Assembly (NCBI GenBank): GCA_021846605.1
Contig: JAJZWQ010000010.1
Span: forward strand, 1-32,122
Reading direction: 5' to 3'
Origin: Bacillota bacterium
Lineage (GTDB): Bacteria; Bacillota_E; RBS10-35; JAJYVN01
DNA: 32,122 nucleotides
Translations under genes and position numbers: made by a program
In this document: one piece after another, positions 14,859 through 21,758 of the stretch
How positions within the stretch are numbered: position 1 is the stretch's first letter
How the letters are laid out: each line of letters begins with the position of its first letter
The notes under the pieces: generated by a model
Told to the model about the DNA's origin: nothing
Databases searched by the model: none
The model's input: only the letters and a program-made list of their open reading frames with translations

Positions 14859-15905
14859 ATGCCCCACCAGTGGGGGCGAGGGCTCGGTCGGTTGGCGGGA
14901 GGCCTCGTGGCCCTGGCGCTGTGGGGTGCAGTGCTCTCGCCTGCCGTGTGGGCGTCCACCTCTGCCGCGCCGCAGACCGCCGTCGCCGCTCCTTCGACCG
15001 CATCCTCCACCGCCGCAGACCCTTCTGGCGTTTTCCCTCCGCAGGCGGTCTTCTCCCTACCCGCGGCCCTGAAACTGTCCCTGGCCGACCCGCCGTCGGT
15101 GGTGCACCGCGGCGAGACCGCGCTGGTGCGCCTGGCGGCATACAACGGCGCCGCCTCCGCGGTGACGGTGCGCGTGGACCCCACGACGCTGCCCCCCGGC
15201 TGGCGGGTCCCCTCCACACTGAACATCCCCCCGGGGACAAGCATCGTCTCCCTTCCCTTTACAGTGGCCCGCGGGGCGGCCGGGTCGGTCTCGGTGGCCC
15301 TGCGCCTGCAGGCCCCGCCGGGCGCGGTGCTGCTGACCCCCCGCCTCACCTGGCGCTGGACGGTGGGCCGGGGCTGGTGGTTCTGGCTGGGCATGTACCG
15401 CGCGGCCCTGGCGGGCGGCGTCTTGGCCGTGGCGCTGGGGGTGGTCATCGCCGGGTACCTGGGCTGGGTGCTGCGCGTGCGTCCTCGCACGCTGGTGCAG
15501 GGCGCCCTGCAGGTCACGGGGCCAGACGGTGAGGCCCTCGGTGAGGTCCCGCTCCCCTCCCTCCCGCGCGTGCTGCTCGGCGGGGCGGGGGTGGCGCCCC
15601 CGGCGGTGCCGATCACCCAGGTGCCGGGGAGCGACGTCCTCTTCCTCGTCGAGGCCCACGTGGACGGCGCCGGCGGCCCGTGGGTGCGGGGCCTGTGCGC
15701 CTGGGGCCGCCCGCCCCAGACGGTGTTGCGGGTGGAGGCGGCGTGGCCCCACCACATCTATCCGGGCCCGGTGCCGCGGCGGGAGATGAACCTGTACGCG
15801 GACGCGGCCTTCGGTGCCGCCGGCGTCCGCTTCACCTACCGCACCGGGGCCCCGCTGCCTCCCTCGCCCGACACCGGGGGCCTGGACCTCCTGCGCGGAC
15901 TGTGA
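14859..15905 (+). CDS. Membrane protein with Ig-like ectodomain, unknown function
   Basis: The protein is about 348 residues. A signal peptide (LGRLAGGLVALALWGAVLSP, ending near VWA) is followed by a Thr/Ala/Ser-rich linker. Next comes an Ig-like beta domain of about 100 residues (VVHRGETALVRLAAYNGAAS, DPTTLPPGWRVP, then TVARGAAGSVSVALRL), resembling NEW3-type alpha-galactosidase-associated domains. A single membrane helix (AALAGGVLAVALGVVIAGYL) follows, then about 140 residues probably facing the cytoplasm that I do not recognise. The ATG at 14859 is preceded by GGCGGGGG; the GTG at 14850 is possible. It is divergent from the c-di-GMP-controlled Tad operon and 27 bp upstream of the DUF192 gene, so the two probably form a small operon. 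Confidence 0.7.
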   Translation: MPHQWGRGLGRLAGGLVALALWGAVLSPAVWASTSAAPQTAVAAPSTASSTAADPSGVFPPQAVFSLPAALKLSLADPPSVVHRGETALVRLAAYNGAASAVTVRVDPTTLPPGWRVPSTLNIPPGTSIVSLPFTVARGAAGSVSVALRLQAPPGAVLLTPRLTWRWTVGRGWWFWLGMYRAALAGGVLAVALGVVIAGYLGWVLRVRPRTLVQGALQVTGPDGEALGEVPLPSLPRVLLGGAGVAPPAVPITQVPGSDVLFLVEAHVDGAGGPWVRGLCAWGRPPQTVLRVEAAWPHHIYPGPVPRREMNLYADAAFGAAGVRFTYRTGAPLPPSPDTGGLDLLRGL

Positions 15906-15932
15906 CACCCGGACAGGGGGAGGGCGGCGCCC

Positions 15933-16337
15933 ATGGCCGCGGTGCAGATCGAGAACGTGGACCGCGGGGTCGTGCTCGCGGGCCGCGCCGTGGTGGCCCG
16001 CGGCTTCTGGGAACGGGGACGCGGCCTGATGGGCCGCCGCAAGCTGGCGACGGGGGAGGGGCTGGTGCTCGCCCCCTGCGGCAGCATCCACACGTTCGGC
16101 ATGCGGTTTTCCATTGACGCGCTGCATGTGGACGCCGAGGGGCGCTGTCTGGCCGTGGCGACGGCCCTCCGCCCCGGACGGTTGGGCCCCCTGCTCCGCG
16201 GGGTGCGGGCCGTGATCGAACTGCCGGCCGGCGCCGCCGGCCCCACCTGTCCGGGAGACCTGATCCGCTGGGCGCCCGTCCCCTCAGAAGCTGCCCCGGG
16301 GGCCGCGCCGGGCGAGCACGGCGGCCAGGAGGCGTAG
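15933..16337 (+). CDS. DUF192 family protein
   Basis: The 134-residue protein has the DUF192 pattern GFWERGRGLMGRRKL, EGLVLAPCGSIHTFGMRFSI, then DALHVDAEG and AVIELPAGAAG. DUF192 proteins are small beta-rich proteins of unknown function, often exported; this one has no signal peptide. The ATG follows GGGGGAGGGCGG. The C-terminal 25 residues (PSEAAPGAAPGEHGGQEA) are a non-conserved tail that overlaps the convergent methyltransferase gene by 54 bp. Confidence 0.88.
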   Translation: MAAVQIENVDRGVVLAGRAVVARGFWERGRGLMGRRKLATGEGLVLAPCGSIHTFGMRFSIDALHVDAEGRCLAVATALRPGRLGPLLRGVRAVIELPAGAAGPTCPGDLIRWAPVPSEAAPGAAPGEHGGQEA

Positions 16338-18899
16338 ATCCTCGGGAGAGCCCGCGCCCAGGCCGAAGAGCGACTGGCCGAGCGGCCAGAGGGGATCGGC
16401 GGCGGGGATGGTCCGCAGGAAGCGTCCCAGTCCGGCGCTCCCCTCCCGGCTGAGGACGCCCATCGCCTGGTGCAGGCGGCCGAGGGCGGAACCCGCCGGC
16501 CGCCCGCCGAGCGCGGCCGCGTGCTCCAGGGCCGGCACGAGACCGACCCGCCCCCCCTCCAGCCGGCGCCAGGGGATGCCGGCCCTCAGGATCGCGTCCA
16601 GGTCGGCGCCAGCGGCCCCGGCCAGGAGCCGCGCCTCTTCTTCGGGAAGGGGGTCGGCGCCGGCGGCCCGGGCCCAGCGGGCCGCCAGGGCGGCGGCGGG
16701 GTCGGGCGCGGCCGCCAACAGGCGGTCCGCGGTCGCGGCGGCGCAGACGGCGGCCGCCGTGGCCAGCGCGTCTTCCACACCCCAACCGGGGACCCCCGCG
16801 TACCCCCCATACACCTCCAGAGCCACGCCGTACGCGCTGGCCAGGGCGTCCAGGCCCGCCAGGCCGGCGTCCTCCAGAAGGGGCAGCCGCGCCTCCACCC
16901 CCGCCGCGATCCGCTCACGCACCTCGGCGGCGCTGCCGGGGCTCAGGGGGGTTCCCGGCCGCAGGACCAGGTGGACGGTGGCGGCCAGCACGGCCGAATC
17001 CTTGGCCCGCAGACGCGCTCCCATCTCGGTCGCGACCGTCCAGGAGGCCGTCACCTGCCATCCCGAGGCCGCCAGCGCCCGCCCCAGGGCGGTCCAGCCG
17101 CGGAGCGCGCGCTGGGCGAAGATGACCACGGCTACGGACCCGGGGGCCAGAACGCGCCGGGCCTCGGCCAGCGAGGCGGTCAGCGTGCGCTCGTAGTGCG
17201 CGTCGTCGCGGCCGCCGGTGCGGCTGTTGACGCACTCCTCGTCCCGGGGCACCGCGTCCCGGCGCAGCAGGTCGGGGTGAAGGTCCGGAGCCGACCGGCG
17301 CAGCCAGACGTAGAAGAACTCGGAGATGTCGGCATAGGGGACGGCGTCCCAGTGCGGGGGGTCGGTGACCACCGCCGCCGCGCAGCCGTCGGCCAGGGGG
17401 AGGCTGGCGGCGGGGGAGCCGATGGCGCGGCCCGGCCGCAGGTGGGCCCGCTCCAAGCCGTCGCAGACCTTGGCCACCCAGGAGACCGCACCCGCGAAGG
17501 ATCCGGGGCCGCCGGCCAGGGGCTGGCACTCGGCGAAGTCCCAGACCATGGAGATGGCCTGCCGCCCGAAGGTGTTGTTGACCAGGGCGCGGGTCGTGTG
17601 CCAGCGGCAGAGCGAGCTCAGGTAGTCCGCCTGGCGGTCGGCGGCCAGGGCCAGGCAGGTGGCCACGGCCCGGGCCGTTGCCGCGGGCAGGCCGGCGCCC
17701 TCCAGGGCCGGCCCGGTGTCGCGCACCAGTGCGCACAGCGTGGCCAGCGCGACGGCCTGGCGGGGCGAGAAGAGGTCCCCCCACGATTCCAGGCCGTACC
17801 CGCGCACCGAGAACCCCAGGGTCCCGGCCGCCGGCAGCGGCTCGCCGGGAACGGCCGCCGGGTTGGCGGCGCGCAGGGCGTCCAGGGCATCGGCGGCGCG
17901 GCGCGCGCCCTCCAGGTCCGCGGCCTCGGGGAGCCGGTAGCGGCGGCCCTGGGGTGTCCGGGTGACCACGGCCAAAAGGCGGGCATCGGCGGTCCCGCCG
18001 TAGCGGGCCGCCAGTTGGCGGCGCACCTCGCGACCCGGCGTGACCGCCCCGCACAGCGGGCAGGTGGCGGAGCCCTGGCGCAGCGTGCCCCCGGGGGCGT
18101 CCAGGTCGTCCAGCGCCGCCAGTCGGACGGCCACGCCCTCCGGCCCGGCCTCCAGGCGCAATCCGACGCGTTGGCGCGGCGTGGCCTCCAGGATCCGTTT
18201 GCTCAGCAGGGGGATCTCGACCCCACAGCCGCCGCAGCGGGCCGTACGGCACCAGAGGTAGGCCAGGGGGCGGTCTCCCGGGCCCGCCGCCGGATACAGC
18301 GGACCCAGGCGCTCGGCGGCGCGGAAGAGCAGATCGGCGCCGGCCGCCCGCACCCGGTCGCCCAGCCCCGGCCCGGCGGCCGGGATCTCCTCGAGCAGGG
18401 TGCGGCAGAGCAGGGTGGCCACGGGGTTGAGGTCGGCGGCGACGACACCGGCCCCGACGCGCAGGGCCTCCAGCGGGATGGAGCCGCCCCCGGCGAAGGG
18501 ATCGACCACCAGCGGGGTTCCGGTGCCCCCTTCGGCCTGATCGGCCGCGGCCACCAGGCGCCGGGCGACCCCCAGGTGGTGCGCGGAGGCGGAGTGCTCC
18601 CAGCGCGCGAAGTCCGCCAGGAAGGCGCAGGCGCGCCGCCGGAGGTCCTCGCCGTCCGCGGGTTCTCCCCCCAGGGCCTCGGCCAGGGCCTGGCGGAAGG
18701 CCGGGGGGCAGTCCGGGCCGGCCGGGTCCGGCCAGAGCGCGGCCAGCACGGTGGCGCGGCTGACCCCCAGGGGTTTGCGGGACCACCAGGTGTGCAGCGT
18801 GGCGGGGTGTCCATGGCGCAGGGACTTCTCCCTGCGCGCCTGGGCCCCGAGGTCGGCGGCGGGGAAAGCGGCCTCGATGAGCCGGGGTGCGGTCCTCAG
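16284..18899 (-). CDS. DUF1156 DNA (adenine) methyltransferase, Zn-ribbon type
   Basis: The protein is about 871 residues, the usual size for COG1743/DUF1156 methylases. The N-terminal DUF1156 signature is LIEAAFPAADLGAQARREKS, then LRHGHPATLHTWWSRKPLGV. SAM-binding motif I is DPFAGGGSIPLEALR (133-147). A zinc-binding region has CxxxxCxxC (CRTARCGGC) and later CPLCG. The catalytic motif is TDPPHWDAVPYADISEFFYV, starting at about 512: DPPH replaces the usual DPPY. The C-terminal 250 residues are Ala-rich and less conserved. Family members usually sit with DUF499 ATPases, helicases or nucleases in defence loci; none is present here. The only in-frame start near the conserved N-terminus is CTG at 18899, overlapping the upstream stop as CTGA. 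Initiation there is inferred. Confidence 0.82.
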   Translation of the reverse strand: MRTAPRLIEAAFPAADLGAQARREKSLRHGHPATLHTWWSRKPLGVSRATVLAALWPDPAGPDCPPAFRQALAEALGGEPADGEDLRRRACAFLADFARWEHSASAHHLGVARRLVAAADQAEGGTGTPLVVDPFAGGGSIPLEALRVGAGVVAADLNPVATLLCRTLLEEIPAAGPGLGDRVRAAGADLLFRAAERLGPLYPAAGPGDRPLAYLWCRTARCGGCGVEIPLLSKRILEATPRQRVGLRLEAGPEGVAVRLAALDDLDAPGGTLRQGSATCPLCGAVTPGREVRRQLAARYGGTADARLLAVVTRTPQGRRYRLPEAADLEGARRAADALDALRAANPAAVPGEPLPAAGTLGFSVRGYGLESWGDLFSPRQAVALATLCALVRDTGPALEGAGLPAATARAVATCLALAADRQADYLSSLCRWHTTRALVNNTFGRQAISMVWDFAECQPLAGGPGSFAGAVSWVAKVCDGLERAHLRPGRAIGSPAASLPLADGCAAAVVTDPPHWDAVPYADISEFFYVWLRRSAPDLHPDLLRRDAVPRDEECVNSRTGGRDDAHYERTLTASLAEARRVLAPGSVAVVIFAQRALRGWTALGRALAASGWQVTASWTVATEMGARLRAKDSAVLAATVHLVLRPGTPLSPGSAAEVRERIAAGVEARLPLLEDAGLAGLDALASAYGVALEVYGGYAGVPGWGVEDALATAAAVCAAATADRLLAAAPDPAAALAARWARAAGADPLPEEEARLLAGAAGADLDAILRAGIPWRRLEGGRVGLVPALEHAAALGGRPAGSALGRLHQAMGVLSREGSAGLGRFLRTIPAADPLWPLGQSLFGLGAGSPEDLRLLAAVLARRGPRGSF

Positions 18900-20479
18900 A
18901 GGACCAGATCCCGGGGTCCCGCGATGCGTTCGCTCCGGCTCCGGTCCCGGTAGTGCACCACGATCTGCAAGGGCTGGTCGCTCTCCACGGATACATGGAG
19001 CGGGTGCGCGAACTCGGCCCGGTGGGGCGCCAGCACACGGACGCGCGTGCCCCCCACGCGGTACTGTTGGCAGGCCAGGTATGACAGGGGGTGGATGCGC
19101 CAGTCCAGCCGGCGCATCGGGGCGTTGGCCTCCAGCCCCAGGATGGACTCCAGGAAGAGCGTGATCAGCGTGCCGCTCTGCCCGACGAAGCCCGGGCGGG
19201 CCGGACGCCCCGGGGTGGTGCCGTCCGGGGCGTAGTTCTCCCAGATGGCGCCGGTGGCGTCGGCAACGCGCCCGACGGCTTCCAGGTGCCGGCAGGCCAA
19301 CGTGTGGGCGAGGTCGTGGAACCCATAGCGGCGCAGGCCCCGCGTGACCATGAGCACCAGGGCCGGCCAGACCGCGCCCCGGTAGTAGCCCCCCTTGGGG
19401 TCGAAGCCCTCGGCCCCGACGGCCAGGGTGGTGGGACCGGCGGGGGCGCAAAAGCCGCGCGGGTCCTCGAGCCAGTCGGCCAGGCGCGCCGCCTGCTCGG
19501 GGGTGGCCACGCCGGCGACCAGCGTCCAGAAGGCGGCGATGGTCGGCACCGGGTGGCGGCTCCCATCGGCGCGCAGGTCGTAGAAGAACCCGCTCTCCTC
19601 GTCCCACATGGACTGGCGGATACGTGCGGACAGCGCGTCGGCGTCGGCGGCGAGTTCAGCCGCCCGTCGGCGGACGGCAAGTCCGGGGCGGGGTTCCCCC
19701 TGACGGTCGAACTCGCGGGCCACCGCCCCGGCCAGTTCCACCAGAGAGCGGGCGGTCAGGACCATCTCGGCGGAGATGTCCACGCCGCACAGCAGCCCGG
19801 CGTTGCGCGGGGAGTTTTCCAGGCTGGCCCAGTTGGTCACATACAGCCCGGTAGCGTGCCGTAGGTGGGTCTGCATCGCCGCGTACTGCGCCAACAGCGG
19901 TTCCCAGACCTCCAACAGGCGTTCGGCGTCGGCCGCCTGCCGGAAGTGGCAGAGTTCTGCCCAGGCCGCCAGCGGGTGGTTCAGGCCGTCCAGGGTGAGG
20001 GCGGGGACGGGCGCCGGACGGTCCAGAGGCACCGCCTGCCCCGAGCGTCGCGTGAACAGGGGCAGTCCCTCGCGGTTGACCCACGCCGGATGGTCCTCCC
20101 CGCCCGCGCCGATCTCCTGGCAGATCTCCCCATCGGGGTGCTGGCAGCGATAGAAGTTGTCCAGGGCCTCCGCGGACGGCACCAGCCCGTGGGCCAGCGT
20201 GGTGAACATCGTCGTCCAGGCCGTGTCGGCCAGGCGCAGCGTGCCCCCCAGGCAGGGGTCCACATAGTTGCTGACCAACCGGCCGTCGGCGGCCGGGCGC
20301 CGCAGTTGGGCGACGGCCGTCTCCCAGGCCAACCAGTAGGCGCGTTCCGCGGCGGCGTCCGGCGGCCAGTCCGGGCGCGGCAACTGCTGCCGCACCTGCA
20401 CCCACTCGGGCAGCGCCTGCCCGCGGTAGGCAGTCTTGTAGAAGCGCTCGCCCTTCTCCTCGGACTCGCGCACACTCAC
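18896..20479 (-). CDS. MGH1-type (GH63/GH37-like) glycoside hydrolase
   Basis: The protein is about 527 residues with an (alpha/alpha)6-barrel glycosidase pattern. Recognisable blocks are QHPDGEICQEIG (113-124), TNWASLENSPRNAG (215-228, equivalent to the family DNSPR block with its acidic catalytic candidate), WDEESGFFYDL, GYYRGAVWPALVLMV and WENYAPDGTTPG, followed by GFVGQSGTLI. This resembles trehalase, glucosidase or mannosylglycerate-hydrolase-like enzymes; the substrate cannot be deduced. There is no signal peptide, so it is cytoplasmic. The GTG at 20479 has GGGAGGGGG 6 nt upstream; an ATG at 20497 lies within that SD and is less likely. It overlaps the methyltransferase start by 4 bp and follows the phosphatase by 59 bp. 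Confidence 0.82.
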   Translation of the reverse strand: MSVRESEEKGERFYKTAYRGQALPEWVQVRQQLPRPDWPPDAAAERAYWLAWETAVAQLRRPAADGRLVSNYVDPCLGGTLRLADTAWTTMFTTLAHGLVPSAEALDNFYRCQHPDGEICQEIGAGGEDHPAWVNREGLPLFTRRSGQAVPLDRPAPVPALTLDGLNHPLAAWAELCHFRQAADAERLLEVWEPLLAQYAAMQTHLRHATGLYVTNWASLENSPRNAGLLCGVDISAEMVLTARSLVELAGAVAREFDRQGEPRPGLAVRRRAAELAADADALSARIRQSMWDEESGFFYDLRADGSRHPVPTIAAFWTLVAGVATPEQAARLADWLEDPRGFCAPAGPTTLAVGAEGFDPKGGYYRGAVWPALVLMVTRGLRRYGFHDLAHTLACRHLEAVGRVADATGAIWENYAPDGTTPGRPARPGFVGQSGTLITLFLESILGLEANAPMRRLDWRIHPLSYLACQQYRVGGTRVRVLAPHRAEFAHPLHVSVESDQPLQIVVHYRDRSRSERIAGPRDLVL

Positions 20480-20538
20480 CGTGATCCCCCTCCCCATCAG
20501 GTGGATTGTGCCGCACGGGGCCGCGGCAAGTCCACGGA

Positions 20539-21141
20539 TCAGCGCCGCGCGCGGGGCCGCCAGCCGGGCAGGTGGGGCAGGGCGTTGATGGCGTGCACGT
20601 TGGGCCGCGGCGGCTGGAAGTCCAGGATGCTGACCCCGGTGTTCGCCAGGGAGAAGCCGAACTCTCCGTGGCCCGGCTCGGGACGCAAACCCAGGTAGAA
20701 GCGCAGCAGCCGGGCCAGCGATCCCCCGTGCCCGACGGCGGCGACGGGCCCGTGCAGGGCCGCCCTCCGGAGTTCGCGGGCCACGCGCGCGATCCGGGAC
20801 GTTACGCTGGCCTCCGGCTCCAGACCGAGGGCCGCCGAGCGCAGCGCCGCGGCCTCGGCGTAGGTCATGCCCTCCAACTGGCCCCGTCCCACCTCGCGCA
20901 GGTCGGTGCGGACCAGCGGCGTCGGGGAACGGGTCGCGGTGGCGAGGATGGCGGCCGTGTCCCGGGCGCGGGCGAGGTCACTGGTGAACACCGCAGTGAA
21001 CGAGATGCCCTGGGCCGTGCACCACGCCCCCAGCGCCTCCGCCTCCTCCCTGCCCCGGGTGGTCAGGGGCAGGTCCAACTGGCCCATGACGCGCCCCTCG
21101 GCGTTTCCCTCGGCCTCACCGTGGCGGATCAGGTAGAGCAT
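20539..21141 (-). CDS. Histidine phosphatase family protein
   Basis: The 200-residue protein is of the phosphoglycerate mutase-like superfamily. The catalytic motif is LIRHGEAEGN (residues 4-13, phospho-acceptor His7), followed by GQLDLPLTTRGREEAEALG, VFTSDLARARDTAAIL (second Arg), the acidic region LREVGRGQLEGMTYAEA and the second His in VAAVGHGGSLARLL. All four active-site elements are present, so it is probably an active small-molecule or sugar-phosphate phosphatase; the substrate is unknown. The ATG at 21141 is set by homology because the SD is weak. It is the first gene of a minus-strand trio with the glycoside hydrolase and the methyltransferase. Confidence 0.88.
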   Translation of the reverse strand: MLYLIRHGEAEGNAEGRVMGQLDLPLTTRGREEAEALGAWCTAQGISFTAVFTSDLARARDTAAILATATRSPTPLVRTDLREVGRGQLEGMTYAEAAALRSAALGLEPEASVTSRIARVARELRRAALHGPVAAVGHGGSLARLLRFYLGLRPEPGHGEFGFSLANTGVSILDFQPPRPNVHAINALPHLPGWRPRARR

Positions 21142-21431
21142 GTGTTGCCCGTCACCGGGGGATGCGCGCCTCCCCGGCCGGTGCCGTCCCCTCCCGCCGG
21201 CCGTCCGCGGCTGCCCGCCCATGCCGCCGCGTGCGCGCGCCACCATCTCCCGTGGCCGCGCGCTTCCACACGTTGGCCACGCCATCCTGCCGGTGGCGGC
21301 ACCTGCCGCGCCCCCGGCGCCGGGGGCGCGGCAGGGGGCGACATCCGCATGGAGAAGGGCGTCGTCTGTCAGGGCGCCGTTCTGGGTGCGGACGGGATGG
21401 AGACCTCCCCGGACGGGTCCTGACGCATCGC
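21142..21431. other. Intergenic region with a large palindrome
   Basis: Just under 300 bp between the divergent phosphatase start and a decayed oxidoreductase fragment. No ORF is convincing. It contains the 34-bp palindrome at 21302-21335. One frame (from about 21334 to 21423: GDIRMEKGVVCQGAVLGADG) may be an older frameshifted part of the same pseudogene. Confidence 0.4.
21302..21335. repeat. 34-bp perfect palindrome
   Basis: Every base from 21302 to 21318 pairs with 21335 to 21319, with no loop. The stem is almost entirely G-C. It has no T-run. It could be a protein-binding dyad, a transcript end for reading from either side, or a scar. Confidence 0.8.
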
Positions 21432-21710
21432 CCGCCGGGCGCCATGGAAAAGGCCCCCGCCGGCAGGGGCTGGTCCCTCGCCCTGGCCGAGGAGGGGCGC
21501 CAGCAGGGCTACCCGCACGAGTTGGCGGACTTCGTCGACGCCGTGCGCGCGGGGCGGCCGCCGCGTCAGACGGGGGAGGACGGGCGCGCGGCGCTGGAGA
21601 TGCTGCTGGGCGATCACGCCGCGGCCGGCCGCAGATCTCTGGTGACCCTGCCGCTGAACCCCGCCCGCGCCACGGAGACCCCCGTGGCGCTGTGGCGGGC
21701 GCCGCGCTGA
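21432..21710 (+). pseudogene. Gfo/Idh/MocA oxidoreductase, C-terminal fragment
   Basis: The frame encodes AMEKAPAGRGWSLALAEEGR, then QQGYPHELADFVDAVRAGRP, then PRQTGEDGRAALEMLLGDHA, then RSLVTLPL and PVALWR. This is the typical C-terminus of Gfo/Idh/MocA dehydrogenases (EKAE..GW, YPHELADFVDAVRxGxPP, TGEDGRAALE). The Rossmann NAD-binding domain and most of the protein are absent upstream, so this is a truncated relic. Such dehydrogenases often accompany ThuA genes, and a ThuA-like gene exists elsewhere in this window. An ATG at 21444 could start a short product, but there is no sign that it is functional. Confidence 0.7.
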
Positions 21711-21758
21711 CCGCCCCGGGCGGGCGAGGGCCCGCCGCGGGGCCCAGGGGTGTGGGCG

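Noticed and set aside
18900..19607. N-terminal extension of the DUF1156 methyltransferase upstream of 18899
   Set aside because: It overlaps the glycosidase in another frame and shows no similarity to the family; the conserved N-terminus begins right after the CTG.
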